Assembly (NCBI RefSeq): GCF_030503855.1
Contig: NZ_CP129971.1
Location: 1,309,501-1,373,500 of the forward strand
From: Marivirga salinae
GTDB lineage: Bacteria; Bacteroidota; Bacteroidia; Cytophagales; Cyclobacteriaceae
Direction: 5' to 3'
DNA length: 64,000 nt
Under the pieces are notes generated by a model. That model was not told the origin of the DNA and did not search any database. It saw only the letters and a program-made list of their open reading frames with translations. Positions within the stretch are counted from its first letter, which is position 1. Each line of letters begins with the position of its first letter. Both the position numbers and the translations under genes were made by a program. This document shows positions 15,716 to 25,508 of the stretch, piece after piece.

Positions 15716-17299
15716 ATGAACAAGTTAGAACAAGAGATAAGCAAGCGTAGAACTTTTGGCATTATTGCCCACCCTGATGCTGGTAAAACCACTTTAACGG
15801 AAAAACTTTTACTTTTCGGTGGTGCTATTAATAAAGCTGGAGCTGTTAAGTCCAATAAAATTGATACGGCCACCAAATCGGATTGGATGGAGATTGAAAA
15901 GCAGAGAGGTATTTCTGTAGCTACTTCCGTGATGGGATTCGAATATAAAGATTTAAAAATCAACTTATTGGATACTCCTGGTCACCAAGATTTTGCTGAG
16001 GATACTTATCGAACGCTGACTGCTGTCGATAGCGTGGTGATGGTAATTGATTGCGTGAAAGGGGTGGAGCAACAAACGGAGAAGTTGATGGAAGTTTGTC
16101 GTATGCGAAATACTCCTGTGATTTGCTTTATCAACAAACTAGATAGAGAAGGAAGAGATCCTTATGATTTGCTCGATGAAATAGAAGAAAAATTGGACAT
16201 TCAAGTTCGTCCCTTAACCTGGCCAATTGGAATGGGAAAAACCTTTAAAGGGGTTTATAATTTATTCACTAAAAACTTATTGCTATTTAAACCTAGTAAG
16301 CAACAGTTAACGGCAGAGGGTCTAGAAATTAAGGATTTGACTGATGAAAGGTTAGATGCAACTGTTGGCGATACTTTAGCTGATCAATTAAGAGAAGATG
16401 TAGAACTCATTGAAGGTGTTTATCCTGAATTAGATAAAGAAGAATATTTATCTGGAAAAGTAGCCCCTGTATTTTTTGGATCTGCTATCAATAGTTTTGG
16501 CGTAAAAGAGATGCTGGATACCTTCATCAATATTTCTCCACAGCCTAAGGAGCGTTCAACAGAAGGAAGAATTGTTAAGCCAAATGAAGAGAAATTCACT
16601 GGTTTTGTATTTAAGATTCATGCTAATATGGATCCTAAGCATAGAAACCGAATTGCTTTCGTTCGAATTTGCTCCGGAAAATTTCAAAGAGGAAGTAGTT
16701 ACTTGAATGTGAGACACGATAAAAAATTCCGTTTCTCCAATGCTACAGCCTTTATGGCACAAGATAAGGAAACCGTAGATGAAGCTTATCCGGGCGATAT
16801 TGTTGGTTTATTCGATACTGGAAACCTAAAAATTGGAGATACCTTATCGGAAGGTGAAAAAGGCGTTTACAAAGGAATTCCATCTTTCTCTCCTGAGATT
16901 TTCAAGGAAGTAATCAACAAAGACGCCATGAAAACCAAGCAATTGGATAAAGGCTTAACGCAGCTGATGGATGAAGGTGTGGCACAATTATTTACTTTTG
17001 AAATGGGAGCTAGAAAAGTAGTGGGAGTAGTTGGAAATCTTCAGTTTGAGGTAATTCAACACCGTTTGAAGAACGAATATGGCGCTTCTTGTGAATTTGC
17101 TCCAATGAATTTGTACAAAGCCTGCTGGTTTAGTAGTAATGACAAAAAGAAGTTGGATGAATTCGTAAAATCTAAGTATCGCCATATTGCAAGAGATAAA
17201 GACGGAAAAATGGTCTTTATGGCAGAAACTAAATCTTGGTTGCAAATGGTAGAGGATAATTTCCCTGAAATCGATTTCCATTTCCAGTCGGAATTTTAG
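15716..17299 (+). CDS. prfC: Peptide chain release factor 3
   Basis: A translational GTPase of 527 residues that recycles RF1/RF2 after termination. The G1 motif AHPDAGKT is at residues 18-25; KQRGISV (switch I), DTPGHQDF (G3) and NKLD (G4) follow. Domains II and III, with the RF3-specific C-terminal fold around [12 protein letters not shown], are intact, and length equals that of E. coli RF3. It converges on lysC across a 377-bp gap that contains a dispersed structured repeat. Confidence 0.97.
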   Translation: MNKLEQEISKRRTFGIIAHPDAGKTTLTEKLLLFGGAINKAGAVKSNKIDTATKSDWMEIEKQRGISVATSVMGFEYKDLKINLLDTPGHQDFAEDTYRTLTAVDSVVMVIDCVKGVEQQTEKLMEVCRMRNTPVICFINKLDREGRDPYDLLDEIEEKLDIQVRPLTWPIGMGKTFKGVYNLFTKNLLLFKPSKQQLTAEGLEIKDLTDERLDATVGDTLADQLREDVELIEGVYPELDKEEYLSGKVAPVFFGSAINSFGVKEMLDTFINISPQPKERSTEGRIVKPNEEKFTGFVFKIHANMDPKHRNRIAFVRICSGKFQRGSSYLNVRHDKKFRFSNATAFMAQDKETVDEAYPGDIVGLFDTGNLKIGDTLSEGEKGVYKGIPSFSPEIFKEVINKDAMKTKQLDKGLTQLMDEGVAQLFTFEMGARKVVGVVGNLQFEVIQHRLKNEYGASCEFAPMNLYKACWFSSNDKKKLDEFVKSKYRHIARDKDGKMVFMAETKSWLQMVEDNFPEIDFHFQSEF

Positions 17300-17386
17300 G
17301 AGAGAACCTAGAGTCAAGAATCAAGATTTCAGTCTTTTTAAACTCTAGATCCAAAACAGATAGGTAGTTTCAAGTTATTTAATAGA

Positions 17387-17513
17387 TAATAAAATCCGCC
17401 AGAGGCGGTATTGTTTTCAACTAGCGAGGCGCTAGCGGAAGGGAAAATCAGTTATCTATCGCCATCCTCTCGATGGTGATGATTACTGGCTCCTCTGGCG
17501 CTTGGTAATAAAA
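17387..17513. repeat. Dispersed structured repeat, copy A
   Basis: A 127-nt element bounded by TAATAAAA at both ends, about 80% identical to 45033-45157. It contains hairpin CCGCC-AGA-GGCGG, hairpin CTAGCG-AGG-CGCTAG (17421-17435), and hairpin CCATC/GATGG, and the ends can pair as CGCCAGAGG/CCTCTGGCG (17397-17405 with 17492-17500). In copy B the last pair of the second hairpin is switched from G-C to C-G while pairing is kept. It lies between convergent prfC and lysC. The rest of the 17300-17676 gap holds a short direct repeat (GAACCTAGwGTCAAGA near 17304 and 17617) and nothing else I recognise. Confidence 0.8.
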
Positions 17514-17676
17514 CTCTTACTGTTTCTGGTGACAAACAGACCATCTCTCCTCAAAAGCTATCTTTTCTATTTCTGATTGGTATGCCACCTACTATGGATT
17601 AGCCTCTAGAGGCTAGAACCTAGTGTCAAGATATATTTCCTTCTCTTATAGCAGAAGGATAAAGGATGAGGTTATT

Positions 17677-18936
17677 TCAAACCCCTTTCACCACCTGATA
17701 GTTTTTGCGGGTTCTTTGTTCCATGTAGATTTCTTTACCTGCCCTCATGCGTTCTATCAAGCTATCATTGCAGTTTTTTATGGTGATTAATTCCAAACCT
17801 TTATTATAAAGAATTGAAAAATCATCTTTCAATTCATTTATTAATTGATCTAAACGATGTAAATCATCATTTACACAAACAGAAAAGGAAATGGCCGTAT
17901 TTTGCATCATATTGATTTTGATATGATGCTTATTTAAAGCCTCGAATATTTTCCCAAATAAAGCTTCAGTTATAAACGTAAAATCTGTCAATTTGAAAGT
18001 GATCAGGCTTTGTTTTTCTTTAATGATTATACAGGGGATTTCATGGACAATTTTACAATTATGGATAATCGTGCCTCCTTTTTCAGGGGAGCTGAAAGAG
18101 CGCACATGCATTGGAATTCCAGCAATTGCCAAAGGTTTAATAGTCTTTGGATGAATGACTGAGGCGCCATAATAAGTCATCTCTGCAGCTTCTTGATAAG
18201 ACAGCTCTTGATACAAAACGGCATCCTTTATTTTTTTCGGGTCTCCGTTTAATATTCCTGGAACATCCTTCCATATTGTGACTGCTTGCGCATTGGTGCA
18301 ATAAGCAAAAATAGCAGCAGTAAAATCTGATCCTTCTCGTCCTAAAGTAGTGATCTTTCCATTGCTAGTGCCTCCTAGAAATCCTTGTGTTATCACCAAC
18401 TGATTTTGAGAGAATTCATGATGGATTATTTTTTGTATTGATTTTTTGGTTTGTTCCCAATCAACCAATGCATCTCTAAAACTTTCATCAGTGCTGATGC
18501 AATTTTTTGCATCAATCTTAGAAATAGAAAAATCTTCTTTTTTCAGAAATTCTAATAAAATGGAGGAAGAAATCATTTCACCAAAAGAAATGATGCTATC
18601 ATAAGATTCATCATATCGAGATTTATTGACCCCAGAAAGTTTTATTTTTAGGTCTTCAAACATCCTTTCTAATAATTGAAGAATATTTGCTTCATTTTTC
18701 TCAAATAATTTTGAAATAATGACAGAATGATACTGAAAAAGATTCTGAATAGCAGTCTCAATTGATAGCTCATCAAGCTTTAAATGCAATATTTCTTCCA
18801 ATGCATTGGTAGTTTTTCCCATTGCGGAAACCACTATGATTATTTTTTCATCGGGGAATCTTTTCAAAATATCCGACATATTCCGCACTGCTTCTGCGTC
18901 TTTTATGGATGCCCCACCAAATTTAAATACTTGCAT
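17677..18936 (-). CDS. lysC: Aspartate kinase (monofunctional)
   Basis: A 419-residue aspartokinase that phosphorylates L-aspartate, the first step toward lysine, threonine and methionine. It shows KFGGAS at residues 4-9, the GREGSDFTA and KDVPGI active-site segments, and a C-terminal ACT region ending near residue 400. The start is the ATG at 18936, preceded by AAGGAACAA; a longer in-frame extension to 19065 would overlap the divergent fbp gene and lacks family similarity. This is separate from the bifunctional ThrA at 42350. It probably serves the lysine or methionine branch. Confidence 0.93.
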   Translation of the reverse strand: MQVFKFGGASIKDAEAVRNMSDILKRFPDEKIIIVVSAMGKTTNALEEILHLKLDELSIETAIQNLFQYHSVIISKLFEKNEANILQLLERMFEDLKIKLSGVNKSRYDESYDSIISFGEMISSSILLEFLKKEDFSISKIDAKNCISTDESFRDALVDWEQTKKSIQKIIHHEFSQNQLVITQGFLGGTSNGKITTLGREGSDFTAAIFAYCTNAQAVTIWKDVPGILNGDPKKIKDAVLYQELSYQEAAEMTYYGASVIHPKTIKPLAIAGIPMHVRSFSSPEKGGTIIHNCKIVHEIPCIIIKEKQSLITFKLTDFTFITEALFGKIFEALNKHHIKINMMQNTAISFSVCVNDDLHRLDQLINELKDDFSILYNKGLELITIKNCNDSLIERMRAGKEIYMEQRTRKNYQVVKGV

Positions 18937-19012
18937 TTGTTCCTTTTTGTAATGAATGGCAAAATAAGCTGCAATTTTTTCATAATTTAGCATCAATACA
19001 AATAAATATTCC

Positions 19013-19993
19013 ATGCAAACTAAACTAGCCACCTCTGTTGGTATCACTTTAGACCGATTTATCAAAAAGAAACAAAACGATTTTGCCTTTGCTTCGGGTG
19101 AACTTTCACAATTGCTGAGAGATATTGCCTTGGCAGGAAAAATTATTCATAGAGAGGTGAATCGAGCTGGCTTATTGAATATAGGAGGTGCTTATGGGAC
19201 TGAAAATATTCAGGGAGAGGAACAGCAGAAATTGGATGTTATTGCAAATATTCGATTTATAAGGGCTTTAAAAAATGGCGGTGAGGTTTGCGCCATTGTT
19301 TCAGAAGAGGATGATGAAATCCTGGATCTGAATAATAAGGACGGAAGATACATTGTCTCTATGGATCCTTTGGATGGTTCTTCCAATATAGATGTCAATG
19401 TTTCCATCGGAACTATTTTCTCGATTTTTAGAAGAGTTTCGCCTGTTGGCAGTAAAGTCACCGATGAAGATGTATTGCAAAAAGGCTCTGAACAAGTAGC
19501 AGCTGGATATTTATTGTATGGATCTTCCACAATGTTAGTTTATACCACTGGAAGAGGTGTAAATGGATTTACTTATGATCCTTCTTTGGGTGAGTTTTTC
19601 TTATCGCATGCTGATATGAAAATTCCTGAAGATGGAAAAATATATTCGATTAACGAAGGCAGTTATAGAAGCTTGGAACCTAAAGTGCAGCAATACATTG
19701 AAAACTGTAAAGATAAAAAATACACTGCTCGCTACATTGGTTCTTTAGTAGCTGATTTTCATAGAAACTTATTGAAGGGTGGAATTTACATTTATCCATC
19801 TACTGAAAAAGCCCCAAATGGAAAATTACGGTTGAATTACGAATGCAATGCCTTAGCCATGATTTGTGAACAAGCTGGAGGATTAGCTACTGATGGGAAC
19901 ATGAGAATTTTAGATATTCAACCGGAATCATTGCACCAAAGAGTGCCTTTTTATACAGGTTCTAAGAAAATGGTGGAAGAAGCGATGAAGTAA
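19013..19993 (+). CDS. fbp: Class 1 fructose-1,6-bisphosphatase
   Basis: A 326-residue Mg-dependent gluconeogenic phosphatase (fructose 1,6-bisphosphate to fructose 6-phosphate). Its metal-binding signature DPLDGSSN is at residues 118-125 and SEEDDE at 98-103. The substrate-binding [12 protein letters not shown] and the C-terminal [11 protein letters not shown] are intact. It diverges from lysC (76-bp gap) and converges on engB with a single base between the two stop codons and no visible terminator. Confidence 0.96.
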   Translation: MQTKLATSVGITLDRFIKKKQNDFAFASGELSQLLRDIALAGKIIHREVNRAGLLNIGGAYGTENIQGEEQQKLDVIANIRFIRALKNGGEVCAIVSEEDDEILDLNNKDGRYIVSMDPLDGSSNIDVNVSIGTIFSIFRRVSPVGSKVTDEDVLQKGSEQVAAGYLLYGSSTMLVYTTGRGVNGFTYDPSLGEFFLSHADMKIPEDGKIYSINEGSYRSLEPKVQQYIENCKDKKYTARYIGSLVADFHRNLLKGGIYIYPSTEKAPNGKLRLNYECNALAMICEQAGGLATDGNMRILDIQPESLHQRVPFYTGSKKMVEEAMK

Positions 19994-19994
19994 T

Positions 19995-20606
19995 TTACTT
20001 CTGCTCTTCCCAAGCAATATTCATTTGTTCAATAATGCTTAAAATTTCTTCTTTACCAGTCTTTTTTTCTGCAGAACTGACAAAATAAGGAGGAAATTCT
20101 TCCCAACTACTCAACATTTTCTTTTTGAAAACAGCTACATTTTGATTCGTTTTATTTAGAGATTGTTTGTCCGCCTTGGTGAATATTAGGGAGAGCGGTA
20201 ATCCATTTTTGCCAATAAAGTCCAAAAACTCAACATCTGCTTTTTGTGGAGGCAGTCGCGAATCAATTAATACGAATATGCAGACAAGATTTTCTCTGTT
20301 TTTTAAGTAATCACTGATCATCTTGCCCCATCCTTCATTGGTTTTTTTGCTGACTTTAGCATAGCCATAGCCTGGTAAATCCACCAAATACCACTTTTCA
20401 TCCATTAAAAAATGATTGATAAGCTGTGTTTTACCTGGTCTTGAGGATGTTTTGGCTAAGCTTTTTCTATCCGTCAGCATATTGATCAAGGAAGACTTGC
20501 CTACATTGGAACGACCAATAAATGCATATTCGGGTAAATTAGTTTCAGGACTTTTTTTGTAGTCCGTATTACTTATAATAAATTCTGCATTTTTAATTCG
20601 CTTCAT
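19995..20606 (-). CDS. engB: Ribosome biogenesis GTPase EngB (YsxC/YihA)
   Basis: A 203-residue small GTPase needed for assembly of the large ribosomal subunit. G1 is GRSNVGKSS (residues 31-39), G3 is DLPGYG, G4 is TKAD and the G5 region is SSAEKKTG. Family length is typical. A TATATTTG -7 element ends only 4 bases before the start codon, which suggests a leaderless or nearly leaderless transcript. Confidence 0.96.
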   Translation of the reverse strand: MKRIKNAEFIISNTDYKKSPETNLPEYAFIGRSNVGKSSLINMLTDRKSLAKTSSRPGKTQLINHFLMDEKWYLVDLPGYGYAKVSKKTNEGWGKMISDYLKNRENLVCIFVLIDSRLPPQKADVEFLDFIGKNGLPLSLIFTKADKQSLNKTNQNVAVFKKKMLSSWEEFPPYFVSSAEKKTGKEEILSIIEQMNIAWEEQK

Positions 20607-20610
20607 TTTG

Positions 20611-20618
20611 CAAATATA
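20611..20618 (-). promoter_or_regulatory. TAnnTTTG-type -7 element next to the engB start
   Basis: On the minus strand TATATTTG occupies 20618-20611, 4 bases upstream of the ATG at 20606-20604. The same spacing is seen at rlmN. Confidence 0.4.
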
Positions 20619-20928
20619 AAGGCTTTATGTGGCTTAGAAACTTAAGTTTGCTAAAGAATTATTAGATTTAGGTGATTTTTCTAGTTAATGTAAGCTTTTA
20701 GCATCAAAATAATTTATTCAGGCTTACTATTTTTACATCTAAAAAAGATGGGTTTTAATAAAAATACTATAACATTTTTATATTTATTGCTTCATCTAGT
20801 AAAAATATCGAATAAAAACAGGAAGTTTTGCTTACTTTTTTTGATATAACATAAAAAGTAGTTTAATTTAAGTGATTATTTTAGTGAAGCGACCTAACTC
20901 GCTATATTTTACCGAATTAAAGAATACG
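20619..20928. other. AT-rich intergenic region between divergent engB and PorE-like gene
   Basis: About 310 bp of AT-rich sequence without a convincing reading frame or RNA. It must hold the promoter of the rightward gene, but I could not pick out a clear TAnnTTTG element in the right place. An in-frame GTG at 20872 exists but gives no signal peptide. Confidence 0.5.
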
Positions 20929-23013
20929 ATGATATATAAATTTAGATTCTTTGCTGTCTTTTTAATTTCTGTTTTATTTGTTTCTCAAGTAAAGGCTCAG
21001 GAACCTAATCCTGAATTAGCAAAAGAGTTTCTTTTAACTGCTGAGGAGATTTTAAAAGAAACGAAAGCATTAAATCAAGCTGTTGAGATGTATAAACTAG
21101 CGGCTGAGGCAGATCCTAATAATGTTGAAGCCAATTATAAAACAGGGGATACTTATCTTCAAATAACTGATAAAGCAAAAGCAACCCAATATTTATTACG
21201 TGCTTATCAATTAGATTCTGATTATAAATTTGATATGCTCTACAAAATCGGACATGCTTATCAATATGGGTATGAATTTGATAATGCTATTGAGTACTAT
21301 AAAAAATATAAACAAAAGTTAGAAAATAATACAGGCTACAGTGGTGCTGATAAAACACCAATGTCAGAAGTTGATAGACGAATAGATGAATCTAATACGG
21401 GTAAAAAATTAATGGATGATCCTGTTAATTACTCCATCACTAATGTTGGTACAGCTATTAATTCTGAGCTGTGGGATTATGGTCCAGTGGTTAATGCTGA
21501 TGAAACCGTTATGATTTTCACTTCAAGAAGAGGTCCTGATCAAGGGAACTTAAATGAAAACGTATTTGATGATAACTTCTATTATGAAGATATTTTTATC
21601 TCTAAAAAATCAGGTGGAGAATGGCAGCCTGCAGAAAATATTGGTCCTGTAGTTAATACAAAATACCATGATTCAAATTTTGGTTTCTCGCCTGATGGTA
21701 AAACGCTATATATCTATAGTGATGAAGGAAATGGTGATGTTTATTATACCAATAATTTATCTGAAGATACTTGGTCGGAACCCTTAGGATTAAGTGATAA
21801 TATCAATTCCAGTGGATACAATGAAAAATCTGTTTCTCAATCAGCCGATGGAAAAACTCTATTTTTTGCAAGTAACCGCCCAGGTGGATATGGTGGATTT
21901 GATATTTACTATTCAACAAAAAACAGAAAAGACGAGTGGGGCCCTTCTAAAAATCTTGGAAGAGTAATTAATACTGAAGGCGATGAAGACGGTCCTTTTA
22001 TTCAGTATGATGGTAAAACACTTTACTTTAGTTCTACTGCTCATAATGGCATGGGCGGTTTTGATATTTTTAAATCAGAATATGACAGTGCAAGCAATGA
22101 ATGGAGTAATCCTGAAAATTTAGGTTACCCATTAAACACTCCTGATGATGATATTTATTTTGTAATGACCAAAGATGGAAAAACGGGTTATTATGCTACT
22201 GTACGTGAAGAAGGAATGGGTTACAATGATATCTACAGAGTAAAGATTGGAGGTAGCGAAGATAAAACGGACAAAAAAGTAGCAAGTAAAAAAGCCAATG
22301 TAGATGAAGGCGAGAATGAATCAGAAGAAAAAGAGGTTGAAAAAGTAGATGTGGTTGAATCGCAAGAAGATGAAGTGGATACAGGAGCTCCAGTAAAAGT
22401 AATGGTAAGAGTAGTCGATGCTAGTAATAATCAATCTATTGAATCAACTGTAAAGTTAAAGGGACAGGCAGACAATATTAACGTACCTTCTGAAAGTGAA
22501 AATAACGGCATTTATACTTTTGTAATAATCCGAGATGCTGCAACGGATTTTATGTTGTCTGCTGAAAAGCCAGGTTATATTTTTGCTAATAAAAGAATTA
22601 ATGTACCAGCTTCAAAAGGAGAGGAGCAGACTATTAGAATTACCCTTAGCTTGAGTAAACCAGAGGTAGGAACTTCTAAAACTTTAAGAAACATTTTCTT
22701 TGAATTCGGTAAAGCTACATTCACATCCGAATCTTATGAAGAGTTAAACAAAATGGTGAGTTTCTTGGAAGCTAATCCTCAGGTGAATGTTGAAATTGCT
22801 GGTCATACTGATAATATTGGTTCCGATTCGGTTAATAAAAAACTTTCCCAGCAGCGGGCTAATAAGGTGGTAGAATACCTTACGGGCAAAGGAATTGACA
22901 GAAGAAGATTGAATGCAGTCGGTTATGGAGAGGAAAGACCAATCGTAAGTAATGATGATGAGGTAATGGGTAGAGAGATAAACAGAAGGGTTGAATTCAT
23001 CGTTAAAGAGTAA
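20929..23013 (+). CDS. PorE-like TPR / beta-propeller / CRD / OmpA outer-membrane-associated protein
   Basis: A 694-residue exported protein. From the ATG at 20929 the signal peptide is MIYKFRFFAVFLISVLF...KAQ. TPR-type repeats (about 25-130) come next, then a PD40/WD40-like propeller (about 160-440) with repeated TLYFxSxxxxGxGGxDIF units. An acidic linker, a carboxypeptidase-regulatory-like domain (about 480-570) and a C-terminal OmpA peptidoglycan-binding domain (about 580-694) with GHTDNIGSD and LSQQRANKV complete it. This is the order found in PorE/SprE-type T9SS-associated proteins, although it lacks a lipobox Cys. I chose ATG 20929 over GTG 20872 because of the signal peptide. A paralogue is at 61584. 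Confidence 0.88.
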   Translation: MIYKFRFFAVFLISVLFVSQVKAQEPNPELAKEFLLTAEEILKETKALNQAVEMYKLAAEADPNNVEANYKTGDTYLQITDKAKATQYLLRAYQLDSDYKFDMLYKIGHAYQYGYEFDNAIEYYKKYKQKLENNTGYSGADKTPMSEVDRRIDESNTGKKLMDDPVNYSITNVGTAINSELWDYGPVVNADETVMIFTSRRGPDQGNLNENVFDDNFYYEDIFISKKSGGEWQPAENIGPVVNTKYHDSNFGFSPDGKTLYIYSDEGNGDVYYTNNLSEDTWSEPLGLSDNINSSGYNEKSVSQSADGKTLFFASNRPGGYGGFDIYYSTKNRKDEWGPSKNLGRVINTEGDEDGPFIQYDGKTLYFSSTAHNGMGGFDIFKSEYDSASNEWSNPENLGYPLNTPDDDIYFVMTKDGKTGYYATVREEGMGYNDIYRVKIGGSEDKTDKKVASKKANVDEGENESEEKEVEKVDVVESQEDEVDTGAPVKVMVRVVDASNNQSIESTVKLKGQADNINVPSESENNGIYTFVIIRDAATDFMLSAEKPGYIFANKRINVPASKGEEQTIRITLSLSKPEVGTSKTLRNIFFEFGKATFTSESYEELNKMVSFLEANPQVNVEIAGHTDNIGSDSVNKKLSQQRANKVVEYLTGKGIDRRRLNAVGYGEERPIVSNDDEVMGREINRRVEFIVKE

Positions 23014-23039
23014 TACCTACTAAAATATTTGAATAGGAT

Positions 23040-23063
23040 AGGGATGTTCGGCATCCCTTTTTT
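23040..23063 (+). terminator. Terminator after the PorE-like gene
   Basis: AGGGATG-TTCGG-CATCCCT with a trailing run of T. It separates the gene from ispD, which starts 27 bp further on. Confidence 0.75.
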
Positions 23064-23089
23064 ATTTATAGATTTTAAAAATTGTAATA

Positions 23090-23758
23090 ATGAAAAAGTA
23101 TGCAATCATAGTAGCAGGTGGTACTGGCAAAAGAATGGGGGAGAGTCTTCCCAAGCAATTTCTTAAGCTAGGAGGCACACCTATATTGATTCATACTTTA
23201 CAAGCCTTTGAAGCAGCTGATCCTGAAATAGAATTGATTTTAACACTTCCTCAAGAGGAAATCCAATTTTGGGATGAACTGAATATATGGCATCAAAATT
23301 ATTTAGAACATAAAGTAGTGGCTGGTGGGGAGACACGCTTTCATTCCGTAAAGAATGCTTTAGAACATGTTGGAGAGGGCTTGGTTGCAGTTCATGACGG
23401 TGTTCGGCCTTTTGTTTCTGCTAAAATCATAAATCAATCTTTCGAGCAGGCTAAAGTGAATAAAGCAGTTGTTACTGCAGTCTTTATGAAAGACTCTGTA
23501 AGGCAGCTTGATGAAAAGGGCAATAGTAAGAATATTGATAGGAATTCTTTAAGGATGATTCAAACTCCACAGACTTTTGATGTAGATTTACTGAAATCTG
23601 CTTATAATGCCGACTACAAATCTTCATTTACTGATGATGCATCAGTGGTGGAGGCATATGGATATAATATTACCTTAATTGATGGTGAATATCAAAACAT
23701 CAAGATCACAACTCCTGAGGATTTAATTATAGCAGAGGCTTTATTAAAGGCAAAGTAA
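23090..23758 (+). CDS. ispD: 2-C-methyl-D-erythritol 4-phosphate cytidylyltransferase
   Basis: A 222-residue MEP-pathway enzyme that makes CDP-ME from MEP and CTP. The nucleotide-binding loop AGGTGKRMGESLPKQF lies at residues 9-24, VHDGVRPF near 102 and the C-terminal ITTPEDLIIAE are typical. The next MEP gene in the window is dxr, far away at 54771, so the pathway is not clustered. It converges on the DUF2795 gene through a shared palindromic terminator. Confidence 0.96.
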   Translation: MKKYAIIVAGGTGKRMGESLPKQFLKLGGTPILIHTLQAFEAADPEIELILTLPQEEIQFWDELNIWHQNYLEHKVVAGGETRFHSVKNALEHVGEGLVAVHDGVRPFVSAKIINQSFEQAKVNKAVVTAVFMKDSVRQLDEKGNSKNIDRNSLRMIQTPQTFDVDLLKSAYNADYKSSFTDDASVVEAYGYNITLIDGEYQNIKITTPEDLIIAEALLKAK

Positions 23759-23777
23759 GCTTAAAAGCTTACTTTGC
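23750..23777. terminator. Bidirectional terminator between ispD and the DUF2795 gene
   Basis: A perfect 13-bp inverted repeat, GCAAAGTAAGCTT (23750-23762) and its complement (23765-23777), with a 2-base spacer. It includes the ispD stop codon and reaches the first base of the opposite stop codon. Confidence 0.65.
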
Positions 23778-23998
23778 TAATATTCATCTTCGTTAAAAAA
23801 GAAATCTTCTTTGGAAGGATAATCCGGCCAAATCTCCTCTATGTTTTCATAGGGTTGTCCGTCATCCTCTAGTTCTTGTAAGTTTTCAACTACCTCTAAT
23901 GGTGCTCCAGAACGAATTCCAAAATCAATTAATTCGTCTTTTGTGGCTGGCCACGGAGCATCTTCTAAGTATGAAGCTAATTCTAATGTCCAATACAT
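23777..23998 (-). CDS. DUF2795 domain protein
   Basis: A 73-residue acidic protein that is nearly all DUF2795: ELASYLEDAPWPATKDELIDF at the N-terminus and IWPDYPSKEDFFFNEDEY at the C-terminus. The family is highly conserved in Bacteroidota and other bacteria but has no known function. No signal peptide or membrane segment is seen. Confidence 0.85.
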   Translation of the reverse strand: MYWTLELASYLEDAPWPATKDELIDFGIRSGAPLEVVENLQELEDDGQPYENIEEIWPDYPSKEDFFFNEDEY

Positions 23999-24108
23999 AT
24001 TCTACCGTATTTTTTTGATGCGCAAAAGTATGATAAAAAATTATAAATCAAAGCTTTAATTGCATTTCACTTTACATGCATACTAAAATAATACGCGCAA
24101 AGTTCAAA

Positions 24109-25359
24109 TTATTTTAAATTTTTATTCAATTCACGGAGTTCTTCCATGATTTGTTGCTTTACGGTGAGCTTTCTTTTTTGTTTTTCATGTTTGAAGCCTA
24201 CCATTTTATCCAGCTTTTCAGTGCCTAAATTAAATTTTTCTAAATTTTCTTCAAATACATTAAGTTCTCTTTGATCTCTTGAAATCAAATCTCTTAAAAT
24301 ATTCATTTTAAACTTAACAGCATCCTTTTCATCTAAGCCTTTTTTAGCTTTTCTTTCAAATAAATTTTCTAAGAAGCTCTTTTCAAAAATATAATCATTA
24401 AGAGTGAAATATTCCTCATTTAATGACTTATTGAATGTTTTTCCTGAGTTCTTCCATTTTTGTTGAATTGCTTTTGCCTTTTCAACTGATTCAGAAGGCT
24501 CCAGCTTTTGAGCTTCCTTTAATTCTTCAATCAAAGCCAATTTTTCTTTATCATTGCCTTCCTTAGATTGAAATTTAGGATTTTTCGCATTTCCTGCTTT
24601 TCTTCCGACCTGAGTATATTTCTTAAATTCTTTTAGAAGCAAAGCATATTTCTCTTTAGGAATATTTTCTAAAGATTTCCATTCTTCAACCAATGCATTG
24701 CTTTTTTTGGTTAACTCATCAGCTTCCGATTTATCATCTTGTAGTTTTTTAGCTTTTTCTATTAGGCTTTCATATTGCTTTTCCCTGGTTGCCATCATTT
24801 CTTTTTTGGCATCATGAAAAGCTTTCTTTTTATCGTAAAACTCATCGTAAACAGCTTGGAAAGTATTTTCTACCTCTTCTTTTTTATCCTCTTCTACTGC
24901 GCCTACTCTTATCCATCTTTGGCGAAGTTCTTTTAGCTTTTCAGTAGCTTCTCTCCAATCGGGATTGGCAGCATAACTTTTGGCTTCTTCAATTAAAGTA
25001 GATTTCACCTCCAAGTTTCGTCTTCTATTTTGGCTGATATAATCTTCCAGCATTTTTTCCATCATCTCTAAACGATCCTTAAGCGCAACGAAGTCGCCTA
25101 TGCCGTCAAAAGAAGATAAAGATTCTTTCAAGTTTAAGACTTTCATCAGGAATGAACCTTTATTGTCTTCCGTTTCAATCTGATGCTGAACTTTGTCTAC
25201 TTTTTCTTTTAGAGATTCGTATCGATCCTGAAAAAACTGCAATGCAGTTGCCTCATCCTCCTTTACTTCTCCTATCTCTCGCTGCGGAAAACCTTCTTGT
25301 TCCCTTAAAATAACTTTTCCGCCTTCAATGAAAGCCAATTCTTGCTGTAAATCAGTCAA
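24109..25359 (-). CDS. DUF349 coiled-coil protein
   Basis: A 416-residue, very Lys/Glu-rich protein built from DUF349-type helical repeats, for example WREATEKLKELRQRWIRVG near residue 132 and related W...KLQ/W..I segments around 225 and 300. Long coiled coils are likely. No signal peptide is present, so it is probably cytoplasmic. The function of DUF349 proteins is unknown in Bacteroidota. Confidence 0.82.
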   Translation of the reverse strand: MTDLQQELAFIEGGKVILREQEGFPQREIGEVKEDEATALQFFQDRYESLKEKVDKVQHQIETEDNKGSFLMKVLNLKESLSSFDGIGDFVALKDRLEMMEKMLEDYISQNRRRNLEVKSTLIEEAKSYAANPDWREATEKLKELRQRWIRVGAVEEDKKEEVENTFQAVYDEFYDKKKAFHDAKKEMMATREKQYESLIEKAKKLQDDKSEADELTKKSNALVEEWKSLENIPKEKYALLLKEFKKYTQVGRKAGNAKNPKFQSKEGNDKEKLALIEELKEAQKLEPSESVEKAKAIQQKWKNSGKTFNKSLNEEYFTLNDYIFEKSFLENLFERKAKKGLDEKDAVKFKMNILRDLISRDQRELNVFEENLEKFNLGTEKLDKMVGFKHEKQKRKLTVKQQIMEELRELNKNLK

Positions 25360-25508
25360 AATATTTTAATTTGGTGTTTGTAAAATTTGGTGCAAAATTA
25401 AATTTAATTTGCAATATAGCCATACGGCTGTTGTGTTATTAATGATGATATCACTTAATTTGATATTATATTCAATATATAAAGAAAAAAAAGTAATCAA
25501 AAACTGAT

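Noticed and set aside
18937..19065. Long N-terminal extension of lysC to 19065
   Set aside because: It would overlap the divergent fbp gene; the family starts at MQVFKFGGAS with a ribosome site AAGGA just upstream of 18936.
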